64,000 bases of DNA, from the NCBI RefSeq assembly GCF_030053895.1, contig NZ_CP125781.1, forward strand, positions 1,054,001-1,118,000, in the 5' to 3' direction. The notes below the pieces were generated by a model that was not told the origin of the DNA, did not search any database, and saw only the letters and a list, made by a program, of their open reading frames with translations. Positions 15,264-22,828 of the stretch are shown in pieces. The first letter of the stretch is position 1, and each line of letters begins with the position of its first letter. The position numbers and the translations under genes were made by a program. Source of the stretch: Trabulsiella odontotermitis (lineage in GTDB: Bacteria; Pseudomonadota; Gammaproteobacteria; Enterobacterales; Enterobacteriaceae).

Positions 15264-17423
15264 ATGCTTTTTGGATTCTTTCGGCTACTGTGTCGGGTGC
15301 TCTTCCGCGCCAGGATGACGGGTAACACAGACGCGCTTTACCAGTATAAAGTGTTGATCACGCCTAACCATGTCTCATTTATTGATGGCATTTTGCTAGC
15401 GTTGTTTCTCCCGATCCGCCCGGTGTTTGCCGTCTATACCTCGATCAGCGAAAAGTGGTTTATGCGCTGGCTGACGCCGATTATCGACTTTGTTCCCCTC
15501 GACCCGACGAAACCGATGACCATCAAGCATCTGGTACGGCTAATCGAGCAGGGGCGTCCGGTGGTTATTTTCCCGGAAGGGCGTATTTCTGTCACCGGCT
15601 CGTTGATGAAAATCTACGATGGCGCGGCGTTCGTGGCGGCAAAATCCAATGCGACCATCGTGCCGGTACGCATTGAAGGCGCCGAGTTAACCTATTTCAG
15701 CCGCCTGAAAGGGCTGGTGAAACAGCGCCTGTTCCCGCGTATTCACTTGCATATCCTGCCGCCGACCCGCATCCCGATGCCCGAGGCGCCGCGTGCCCGT
15801 GACCGCCGCAAAATCGCTGGCGAAATGTTGCATCAGATCATGATGGAAGCCCGGATGGCAGTGCGTCCGCGTGAAACGCTGTATGAGGCGCTGCTGTCGG
15901 CGCAGTCCCGTTTCGGCGCGCGCAAAAACTGCGTGGAAGATATCAATTTTCAGCCCGATACCTACCGCAAGCTGCTGACCAAAACGCTGTTCGTTGGCCG
16001 TATCCTCGAAAAGTACAGCGCGCCGGGGGAGCGGATTGGTCTGATGCTGCCCAACGCGGGTATCAGCGCGGCGGTGATTTTCGGTGCGGTGGCGCGCGGG
16101 CGTATTCCGGCGATGATGAACTACACCGCGGGCGTGAAAGGGCTTACCAGCGCAATTACCGCCGCTGAAATCAACACTATTTTTACCTCACGGATGTTCC
16201 TTGATAAGGGCAAACTGTGGCCGCTGACGGAACAACTGACGCAGGTGCGCTGGGTGTTCCTTGAAGATCTGAAAGGCGACGTCACCACGGCGGACAAACT
16301 GTGGATCTTTTCGCGGCTGCTGATGCCGCGGCTGGCGCAGGTGAAACAGCAGCCGGAAGAGGCGGCGATCGTCCTGTTTACCTCCGGCTCGGAGGGGCAC
16401 CCAAAAGGCGTGGTGCACAGCCATAAAAGCATTCTGGCGAACGTTGAGCAGATCAAAGCCATTGCCGATTTTACGGCGAAAGACCGTTTTATGTCAGCGC
16501 TGCCGCTGTTTCACTCTTTCGGCCTGACTGTCGGGCTGTTTACCCCGCTGCTGACCGGTGCCGAAGTGTTCCTGTACCCCAGCCCGCTGCACTATCGCGT
16601 GGTGCCGGAACTGGTCTATGACCGCAACTGTACCGTGATGTTTGGTACCTCAACATTCCTTGGCAACTATGCGCGTTTCGCCAATCCGTATGATTTCTTC
16701 CGCATTCGCTATGTGGTGGCCGGTGCGGAGAAATTGCAGGAGAGCACGCGCCAGCTATGGCAGGACAAGTTCGGCTTGCGGGTGCTGGAAGGTTACGGCG
16801 TGACCGAATGTGCGCCAGTGGTCTCCATTAACGTGCCGATGGCGGCAAAACCGCACACCGTGGGCCGCATTTTGCCCGGAATGGACGCGCGGTTACTGGC
16901 GGTGCCGGGAATCGACGAGGGCGGTCGCCTGCAACTGAAAGGGCCGAACATCATGAACGGCTATCTGCGGGTTGAAAATCCGGGCGTACTGGAAGCACCG
17001 TCGGCGGAAAATCAGCACGGAGAAGTGGAGACTGGTTGGTATGACACCGGCGATATCGTCACCTTTGATGAACAAGGATTCGTGCAGATTCAGGGGCGGG
17101 CCAAACGCTTTGCCAAAATTGCCGGAGAGATGGTTTCTCTGGAAGTGGTTGAACAGATGGCGATGGCGGTCTCCCCTGACAAGATGCATGCCACGGTCAT
17201 TAAGACCGACGCCAGCAAAGGCGAAGCACTGGTGCTGTTTACCACCGATAATGAACTGAGCCGTGACAAACTCCAGCAGTATGCCCGCGCGCATGGTATC
17301 CCGGAACTGGCGGTGCCGCGAGACATTCGTTACCAGAAACAACTGCCAGTGCTGGGCAGTGGTAAGCCGGATTTTGTCACGTTGAAAACCAGGGTTGAAG
17401 AGGCGGAACAACACGATGAGTGA
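15264..17423 (+). CDS. aas: Bifunctional 2-acyl-GPE acyltransferase / acyl-ACP synthetase Aas
   Basis: A 719-residue fusion enzyme, same length as E. coli Aas. The N-terminal acyltransferase has HX4D (His36-Asp41 in NHVSFID) and the FPEGR block; the C-terminal acyl-ACP synthetase has the AMP-binding motif LFTSGSEGHPKG, and YDTGDIV and GRAKRFAKIAGE further on. It re-acylates lysophosphatidylethanolamine at the inner membrane. lplT, which flips the lysophospholipid inward, overlaps its last 8 bases, so the pair is translationally coupled. The ribosome site is AATGGAG. Confidence 0.97.
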   Translation: MLFGFFRLLCRVLFRARMTGNTDALYQYKVLITPNHVSFIDGILLALFLPIRPVFAVYTSISEKWFMRWLTPIIDFVPLDPTKPMTIKHLVRLIEQGRPVVIFPEGRISVTGSLMKIYDGAAFVAAKSNATIVPVRIEGAELTYFSRLKGLVKQRLFPRIHLHILPPTRIPMPEAPRARDRRKIAGEMLHQIMMEARMAVRPRETLYEALLSAQSRFGARKNCVEDINFQPDTYRKLLTKTLFVGRILEKYSAPGERIGLMLPNAGISAAVIFGAVARGRIPAMMNYTAGVKGLTSAITAAEINTIFTSRMFLDKGKLWPLTEQLTQVRWVFLEDLKGDVTTADKLWIFSRLLMPRLAQVKQQPEEAAIVLFTSGSEGHPKGVVHSHKSILANVEQIKAIADFTAKDRFMSALPLFHSFGLTVGLFTPLLTGAEVFLYPSPLHYRVVPELVYDRNCTVMFGTSTFLGNYARFANPYDFFRIRYVVAGAEKLQESTRQLWQDKFGLRVLEGYGVTECAPVVSINVPMAAKPHTVGRILPGMDARLLAVPGIDEGGRLQLKGPNIMNGYLRVENPGVLEAPSAENQHGEVETGWYDTGDIVTFDEQGFVQIQGRAKRFAKIAGEMVSLEVVEQMAMAVSPDKMHATVIKTDASKGEALVLFTTDNELSRDKLQQYARAHGIPELAVPRDIRYQKQLPVLGSGKPDFVTLKTRVEEAEQHDE

Positions 17424-18609
17424 GTCAGTGCACACTAACACCTCGCTGTGGTCGAAAGGGATGATGGCCGTTATTTGCGCACAATTTCTTTCGGCATTCG
17501 GTGACAATGCACTGCTATTCGCCACGCTGGCGCTCATGAAGGAACAGTTCTACCCCGACTGGAGCCAGCCGGTGCTGCAAATGGTGTTTGTGGGCGCTTA
17601 CATCCTGTTTGCGCCCTTTGTCGGCCAGGTGGCGGACAGCTTCGCCAAAGGCCGGGTGATGATGTTCGCCAACGGCCTGAAACTGGTCGGCGCGGCCAGC
17701 ATCTGTTTCGGCGTGAATCCGTTTATTGGTTACACGCTGGTGGGTGTCGGGGCGGCAGCGTATTCGCCGGCGAAATACGGCATCCTCGGCGAGCTGACCA
17801 CCGGCGATAAACTGGTCAAAGCGAACGGGCTGATGGAATCCTCGACCATCGCGGCGATCCTGCTCGGCTCTGTCACCGGCGGGATTCTGGCAGACTGGCA
17901 CGTGCTGGCGGCGCTGGGTGCCTGTGCGTTGGTTTACGCGGGTGCAGTAGTGGCAAATCTGTTTATCACCCGTCTGCCCGCGGCGCGCCCGGGGCAGTCG
18001 TGGCGCTTTAAGGCGATGACCGCGAGCTTCTTTTCTGCCACCGCCTCTCTGTGGCGCAACCGCGAAACCCGATTTTCCCTCGTCGGCACCAGTATGTTCT
18101 GGGGCGCGGGCGTCACGCTACGCTTTTTGCTGGTGCTGTGGGTACCGGTGGCGTTGGGCATCGTCGATAACGCCACGCCAACTTATCTCAACGCGATGGT
18201 GGCGGTGGGGATTGTGGTCGGTGCCGGTGCGGCAGCAAAACTGGTGACGCTGGAGACCGTCTCCCGCTGTATGCCTGCCGGGATCCTGATCGGCATCGTA
18301 GTGGCGGTCTTTTCACTCCAGCATGCGTTGTTGCCCGCTTATGCCTTGTTGCTGTTGATCGGCGTGTTTGGCGGTTTCTTTGTCGTACCGCTGAATGCGC
18401 TGTTGCAGGAGCGCGGCAAGCAAACCGTCGGCGCGGGGAATGCGATTGCAGTGCAGAATCTCGGTGAAAACGGCGCGATGCTGTTGATGCTGGGCCTGTA
18501 CTCGCTGGCGGTAAAAGTGGGGATCCCGGTCGTGGGGGTTGGTATCGGGTTTGGCGTGCTGTTCGCGCTGGCGATTGCCGCGCTGTGGATTTGGGGACGT
18601 CGTCGCTGA
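17416..18609 (+). CDS. lplT: Lysophospholipid transporter LplT
   Basis: A 397-residue major facilitator protein, same length as E. coli LplT, with about 12 hydrophobic segments. It moves 2-acyl-glycerophosphoethanolamine across the inner membrane to Aas for re-acylation. The ATG at 17416 (MSESVHTNTSLW) matches the family and overlaps the 3' end of aas by 8 bases; the frame upstream to 17395 is inside aas. It converges on tas across 38 bases that hold a strong GC-rich hairpin. Confidence 0.96.
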   Translation: MSESVHTNTSLWSKGMMAVICAQFLSAFGDNALLFATLALMKEQFYPDWSQPVLQMVFVGAYILFAPFVGQVADSFAKGRVMMFANGLKLVGAASICFGVNPFIGYTLVGVGAAAYSPAKYGILGELTTGDKLVKANGLMESSTIAAILLGSVTGGILADWHVLAALGACALVYAGAVVANLFITRLPAARPGQSWRFKAMTASFFSATASLWRNRETRFSLVGTSMFWGAGVTLRFLLVLWVPVALGIVDNATPTYLNAMVAVGIVVGAGAAAKLVTLETVSRCMPAGILIGIVVAVFSLQHALLPAYALLLLIGVFGGFFVVPLNALLQERGKQTVGAGNAIAVQNLGENGAMLLMLGLYSLAVKVGIPVVGVGIGFGVLFALAIAALWIWGRRR

Positions 18610-18615
18610 TACTAC

Positions 18616-18641
18616 ATTACCCGGCCCGCAGGCCGGGTAAT
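18616..18641. terminator. Hairpin between convergent lplT and tas
   Basis: A perfect 11-bp dyad (ATTACCCGGCC / GGCCGGGTAAT) with a 4-base loop lies between two convergent stop codons. There is no U tract on either strand; it may be a REP-like unit or a bidirectional end. Confidence 0.5.
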
Positions 18642-18647
18642 GCTCGC

Positions 18648-19688
18648 TTACGGTGCCGGGTAGGTATACACCTTATGCACCGCTTCAATCTCCGTCAGTA
18701 CCGCGTCGCTTAACTCAACATGCAGGCTTTCGACGTTGGTTTTCAGTTGTTCCATTGTCGTGGCGCCCAGCAGCGTGCTGGCAACAAACGGCTGACGGCG
18801 CACAAACGCCAGTGCCATCTGCGCCGGATCGAGCTGATGCCGCTTCGCGATATCAACATACGCCGCTACCGCTTTTTGCGCCTGCTCACCGCTGTAGCGG
18901 GTAAACCGGCTGAACAGCGTGTTGCGTGCCCCTGCGGGTTTTGCACCATTCAGGTATTTGCCCGTCAGTGTGCCAAACGCGAGGCTTGAGTATGCCAGCA
19001 GTTCAACACCTTCGTACTGCGTCACCTCCGCCAGACCCACTTCAAAGCTGCGGTTCAGCAGGCTGTATGGGTTCTGAATGGTGACGATGCGCGGCAGATC
19101 ATGCTTGTCGGCCAGATGCAGGTAGCGCATCACGCCAAACGGCGTTTCGTTGGAGACGCCGATGTAGCGGATCTTACCGGCGCGCTGAAATTCGGTCAGC
19201 GCTTCCAGCGTTTCCAGCAGGGTTATGACCGGCTGTGTTTCCGTCCACTCATAGCCGAGTTTGCCGAAACAGTTGGTCGGACGCTGCGGCCAGTGGAGCT
19301 GGTAGAGATCAAGATAATCGGTTTGCAGTCGCTTCAGACTGTCATGCAGCGCATCGCGAATATTTTTACGATCCAGCGCCTGGTTGGGACGAACACCGCT
19401 GTCGTTATTGCGCGTCGGGCCGGCGACTTTCGAGGCCAGCACCAGCTTTTCACGGCTGCCGTGTTTCGCCAGCCAGTTACCGACGAAAGTTTCCGTCAGC
19501 CCCTGAGTTTCCGGGCGCGGGGGAACAGGGTAAATCTCTGCAACATCAATCAGGTTAATGCCCTGGCTAACGGCATAATCGAGCTGTGCATGGGCGTCGG
19601 CTTCGCTGTTTTGTTCACCAAACGTCATAGTGCCCAGCCCCAGTGTGCTGACTTCCAGGGAGCTGTGGGGGATACGGTGATAATGCAT
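18648..19688 (-). CDS. tas: Aldo/keto reductase Tas
   Basis: A 346-residue NADP-dependent aldo/keto reductase, same length as E. coli Tas, known there for complementing a tyrosine requirement. The catalytic tetrad is in place: Asp in LIDVAEIYP, Tyr in the same block, Lys in LASKVAGP and His in YQLHWPQR. TLLGATTMEQL near the C terminus is the NADP phosphate site. The natural substrate is not settled. It is the leftmost gene of a minus-strand set mutH-ygdQ-ygdR-tas in the E. coli order. Confidence 0.95.
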   Translation of the reverse strand: MHYHRIPHSSLEVSTLGLGTMTFGEQNSEADAHAQLDYAVSQGINLIDVAEIYPVPPRPETQGLTETFVGNWLAKHGSREKLVLASKVAGPTRNNDSGVRPNQALDRKNIRDALHDSLKRLQTDYLDLYQLHWPQRPTNCFGKLGYEWTETQPVITLLETLEALTEFQRAGKIRYIGVSNETPFGVMRYLHLADKHDLPRIVTIQNPYSLLNRSFEVGLAEVTQYEGVELLAYSSLAFGTLTGKYLNGAKPAGARNTLFSRFTRYSGEQAQKAVAAYVDIAKRHQLDPAQMALAFVRRQPFVASTLLGATTMEQLKTNVESLHVELSDAVLTEIEAVHKVYTYPAP

Positions 19689-19766
19689 AGCCGCTTTCCT
19701 GTAACTCGAATTATTTAGGGTCTATAAACATGGCAGAGGGGGAGAAAAAGTGGAAGTAAAAAGATC

Positions 19767-19790
19767 AAAAAAGGCCAGCGGGGCTGACCT
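19767..19790 (-). terminator. Intrinsic terminator after ygdR
   Basis: On the minus strand an 8-bp stem with one mismatch (AGGTCAGC / GCTGGCCT) and a 3-base loop is followed by six U residues, eight bases past the ygdR stop. Confidence 0.7.
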
Positions 19791-19798
19791 CTTTTCTT

Positions 19799-20017
19799 TT
19801 AGCGCTTAATAATTTGGGAGACGTCGTCGCGGTTAATCTGCATGGTGTTGCCCTGCTGATCTTCATAGCTAATCAGGCCCGTATCGTCGTCAACTTCAGG
19901 TTTCCCGTCTGTCAGGATCATTCGACCATCTTTGGTCGCCATCACGTAATCGCTGCTGCAACCTGAAACGGCAAACGCGATTCCTACCGCAGAAATCAAA
20001 ACCGCCCATTTTTTCAT
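19799..20017 (-). CDS. ygdR: Small lipoprotein YgdR
   Basis: A 72-residue lipoprotein of the YgdI/YgdR family. The signal peptide ends in the lipobox AVSGC with the lipidated Cys at residue 20. The mature part is a short SH3-like beta domain (VMATKDGRMILTDGKPEVDD). Function is unknown. A paralogue, ygdI, lies at 47.7 kb and shares the DGxxxxSDGKPxxDDxTGxISY pattern. AGGGG precedes the start, and a terminator follows the stop, so it is probably transcribed alone. Confidence 0.95.
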   Translation of the reverse strand: MKKWAVLISAVGIAFAVSGCSSDYVMATKDGRMILTDGKPEVDDDTGLISYEDQQGNTMQINRDDVSQIIKR

Positions 20018-20111
20018 TGTTCACCCCTTTATATGACCGCACTCCTGTTAGTCTAGTAATAACCTGATTAATGGTCAGTAAAAAGCGGTAAAATCTTAAA
20101 AATGGATGTAA

Positions 20112-20128
20112 GCCCCCATTTCGGGGGC
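20112..20128 (-). terminator. Possible terminator of ygdQ
   Basis: A perfect 6-bp GC stem (GCCCCC / GGGGGC, 5-base loop) lies 12 bases beyond the ygdQ stop; the U tract on the minus strand is weak and displaced. Confidence 0.45.
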
Positions 20129-20139
20129 ATAAATGCTGC

Positions 20140-20853
20140 CTAAAGTGGGTTTTTCTTATTCCGCATAAGATTGAGACTTTCCACGGCAATCGAAAAGAAC
20201 ATTGCGAAATAGATATATCCTTTCGGCACATGCACGTCGAAACTTTCCAGAATCAGCGTGAAGCCCACCAGAATAAGGAAGGAGAGCGCCAGCATTTTGA
20301 CGGAGGGATGACGATCAACAAACTCGCCTATCGGGCGTGCCGCAAACATCATGACCCCAACGGCAATGACCACCGCCGCCATCATAATAAACAGGTGATC
20401 GGACAGGCCTATCGCCGTGATCACTGAATCAAGGCTGAAGATAATATCCAGTAACATGATCTGCACGATGGCGCCGAGGAAGGAGTGGACGTTGGTCTTG
20501 AGTCCTTCTTCTTCGCCTTCGATCGATTCGTGGATCTCTTTACTGGCTTTCCAGATAAGAAAGAGCCCGCCGAGCAGCAGAATTAAATCGCGAGCGGAAA
20601 TTTCCTGACCGAACACGGCAAATAAAGGATTCGTCAGCTTCGCCACCCAGGCGATGGAGGCGAGCAACGCGAGGCGCATTATCATCGCCGCCATTAAACC
20701 CAGTCGGCGAGCGTGGTTCCGTTGTGCGGTGGGTAGCTTCGCCACCACCAGAGAGAGAAAAATAATGTTATCGATCCCAAGTACGATTTCCAGTAGCGTC
20801 AGCGTACCCAGCGCCAGCCAGGCGTTGGGATCGGTTATCCATGCAAACAACAT
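20140..20853 (-). CDS. ygdQ: TerC-family inner-membrane protein YgdQ
   Basis: A 237-residue membrane protein, same length as E. coli YgdQ. TerC-family features are conserved Asp/Glu pairs inside membrane helices: EIVLGIDNIIFLS near the N terminus and DIIFSLDSVITA near the middle, with about seven hydrophobic segments. TerC proteins are linked to metal ion homeostasis and to metallation of exported proteins; the exact role of YgdQ is unproven. mutH lies 58 bases upstream on the same strand. Confidence 0.94.
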   Translation of the reverse strand: MLFAWITDPNAWLALGTLTLLEIVLGIDNIIFLSLVVAKLPTAQRNHARRLGLMAAMIMRLALLASIAWVAKLTNPLFAVFGQEISARDLILLLGGLFLIWKASKEIHESIEGEEEGLKTNVHSFLGAIVQIMLLDIIFSLDSVITAIGLSDHLFIMMAAVVIAVGVMMFAARPIGEFVDRHPSVKMLALSFLILVGFTLILESFDVHVPKGYIYFAMFFSIAVESLNLMRNKKNPL

Positions 20854-20911
20854 CTATTAAGTCCTGCCAAAACGAAAAGCTCTATTATACACGTCCTTTT
20901 TCGGCCTGCCT

Positions 20912-21601
20912 CTAACCCAACAGGAAATGGCGGGCGAGGAGCGCGGCAGTGAAATTTTTCTTAAGGTAAAAGCCGCGCGGCAGGGTAAAAATGAGTTCAC
21001 CGTGTGCGCCGATGGCTTCGGTGAGCGCTTTGCTGTTCGCCGCCTTCGGGCGCAACTGCAGCACTTCGCCATGTCGGGCGGTGATGCGTTCCACCTGACC
21101 GAGCACAATTAAATCCATTAACTCTTCCCAGTCCATCCGTAACTGCCGTTCTTCTTCTTCGTTCGGGCTCCAGAGCAGTGGCGCCCCGACACGCCGTTCC
21201 GCCAGCGGGATTTCCCGCTCACCTTCGACCGGCACCCATAGCACGCGGTTGAGCTTATGCCGGACGTGGCTGGTTTCCCAGCTCACTCCGCTGTTGCCGG
21301 TGAGCGGAGCGACGCAAACAAACGTGGTTTCCAGCGGGCGGCCGCTGCGGTCTACCGGGATAGTTTTCAGCTCCACGCCGAGGGCGGCGAAATCCTGCTC
21401 GGGTTTACTGCCTGCACTGGCGCCGAGCCAGCGCTCCAGCAGAACGCCGATCCAGCCTTTATCCCGCTTCAAATCCAGCGGCGTCGGCAGGCCCGCGCGG
21501 GTCGCCAGCTCACCTAACGTTAAGCCCGCCAGTTGTTGCGCCTGAGCGAGTAACTGGGCTTCTGATTGCGGCGGCATAGCGAGTGGAACGAGCTGGGACA
21601 T
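20912..21601 (-). CDS. mutH: DNA mismatch repair endonuclease MutH
   Basis: A 229-residue nuclease, same length as E. coli MutH. When activated by MutS-MutL it nicks the unmethylated strand at hemimethylated GATC sites. The PD-(D/E)xK active site is exact: Glu56, Asp70, Glu77 and Lys79 (the last two in GVELKT). Its presence implies Dam-directed repair in the host. Its promoter should lie in the 684-base gap to rppH, which also holds DnaA boxes and a large palindrome. Confidence 0.97.
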   Translation of the reverse strand: MSQLVPLAMPPQSEAQLLAQAQQLAGLTLGELATRAGLPTPLDLKRDKGWIGVLLERWLGASAGSKPEQDFAALGVELKTIPVDRSGRPLETTFVCVAPLTGNSGVSWETSHVRHKLNRVLWVPVEGEREIPLAERRVGAPLLWSPNEEEERQLRMDWEELMDLIVLGQVERITARHGEVLQLRPKAANSKALTEAIGAHGELIFTLPRGFYLKKNFTAALLARHFLLG

Positions 21602-22285
21602 AGCGAAAACCTTTTTGGCGAAAAAATAGACGACACTTTTTGTCGCTGTGGGCAGAGTTTACCTGTTTTTGGATAAACAGACCAATTCAATGATTTATAT
21701 GGGTTTTTTTATGTTTTCTGGCACGCAGTCTGAAACGGCAAAAGAAGTTTTCCTAAACTGGTCACTGACAATGAACAGGATCTTACACCCAGTTATCCAC
21801 AGAAAAATGGGATAACTGGGAAAAACCCCCACTACTGTTTTGATTTACAGCCTTGACGTGCGACGAAAATCGAATTTTCGGATAAAATGTGCCTAACTTA
21901 TTGGCACAATCTGTGGATAAAAACGACGCTGCTCGATCTTTCATCAACCAAAGGATCGCCACTGTGATGATCGTCACATTACGCTATGTAAATCGCTATT
22001 TAATACATTTAACCTGATGAATATAATAATTTTATTGTGAAGAGTATATAATGACTTATTCAGATAACTCCGGGTTTTCCCGGGTTAATTCCATACTTCT
22101 TCACAACTCTATCCACAGAAAAAGTGAATAAAATGCCGTTGTCGTGGTGCTCGCTGTTTATAACTCTGACGTTTACTGTGAGTTATTCAATTGTTATCCG
22201 GTGCGAAGGCAGTAACAGAGTGGTTTACCGTTTCCAGGTAGTATGAAACAATCATTCACATTGAAGCTTATTTTGAGGTAGTCCG
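21602..22285. other. Long intergenic region mutH-rppH with DnaA boxes
   Basis: A 684-base AT-rich gap between divergent genes. It holds two perfect DnaA boxes, TTATCCACA at 21793-21801 (plus) and 21912-21920 (minus), and a third with one mismatch at 22109-22117. The first box sits in a perfect 11-bp palindrome (21788-21820). The mutH and rppH promoters must lie here. No open frame with support was found. Confidence 0.7.
21788..21820. repeat. Perfect 11-bp inverted repeat containing a DnaA box
   Basis: CCCAGTTATCC (21788-21798) and GGATAACTGGG (21810-21820) are exact reverse complements around an 11-base spacer. The DnaA box TTATCCACA spans the left arm and the spacer. Confidence 0.85.
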
Positions 22286-22816
22286 GTGATTGATGACGAT
22301 GGCTACCGCCCGAACGTAGGGATTGTAATCTGCAATCGCCAGGGCCAGGTCATGTGGGCCCGGCGTTTTGGTCAGCACTCCTGGCAATTCCCGCAAGGTG
22401 GAATCAACCCGGGGGAGTCCGCTGAACAGGCGATGTACCGGGAACTGTTTGAAGAAGTCGGTCTGAGCCGTAAAGATGTGCGCATTCTCGCTTCGACACG
22501 CAACTGGTTGCGTTACAAATTACCTAAACGTTTGGTGCGTTGGGACACAAAGCCGGTATGTATCGGCCAGAAACAGAAGTGGTTTCTCTTGCAATTGATC
22601 AGCAGTGACGCGGACGTCAATATGCAAACCAGCAGTACGCCGGAATTCGACGGCTGGCGCTGGGTGAGTTACTGGTATCCTGTACGTCAGGTGGTATCGT
22701 TTAAACGCGACGTATACCGCCGGGTCATGAAGGAATTCGCAAGCGTTGTCATGTCGCTGTCGGAAAGTACGCCGAAGCCGCAAAATGCGCCTGCTTATCG
22801 ACGTAAAAGAGGTTAA
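22286..22816 (+). CDS. rppH: RNA pyrophosphohydrolase RppH
   Basis: A 176-residue Nudix hydrolase, same length as E. coli RppH. It removes pyrophosphate from mRNA 5' triphosphate ends and so opens transcripts to RNase E decay. The Nudix box runs from Gly38 through GGINPGE to RELFEEVG, with metal-binding Glu53, Glu56 and Glu57. The GTG start (VIDDDGYRPNVG) follows GAGGTAG. The C terminus keeps the basic RRKRG tail. ptsP starts 12 bases after the stop, so they form an operon. Confidence 0.97.
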   Translation: MIDDDGYRPNVGIVICNRQGQVMWARRFGQHSWQFPQGGINPGESAEQAMYRELFEEVGLSRKDVRILASTRNWLRYKLPKRLVRWDTKPVCIGQKQKWFLLQLISSDADVNMQTSSTPEFDGWRWVSYWYPVRQVVSFKRDVYRRVMKEFASVVMSLSESTPKPQNAPAYRRKRG

Positions 22817-22828
22817 GCGACGCAGATT

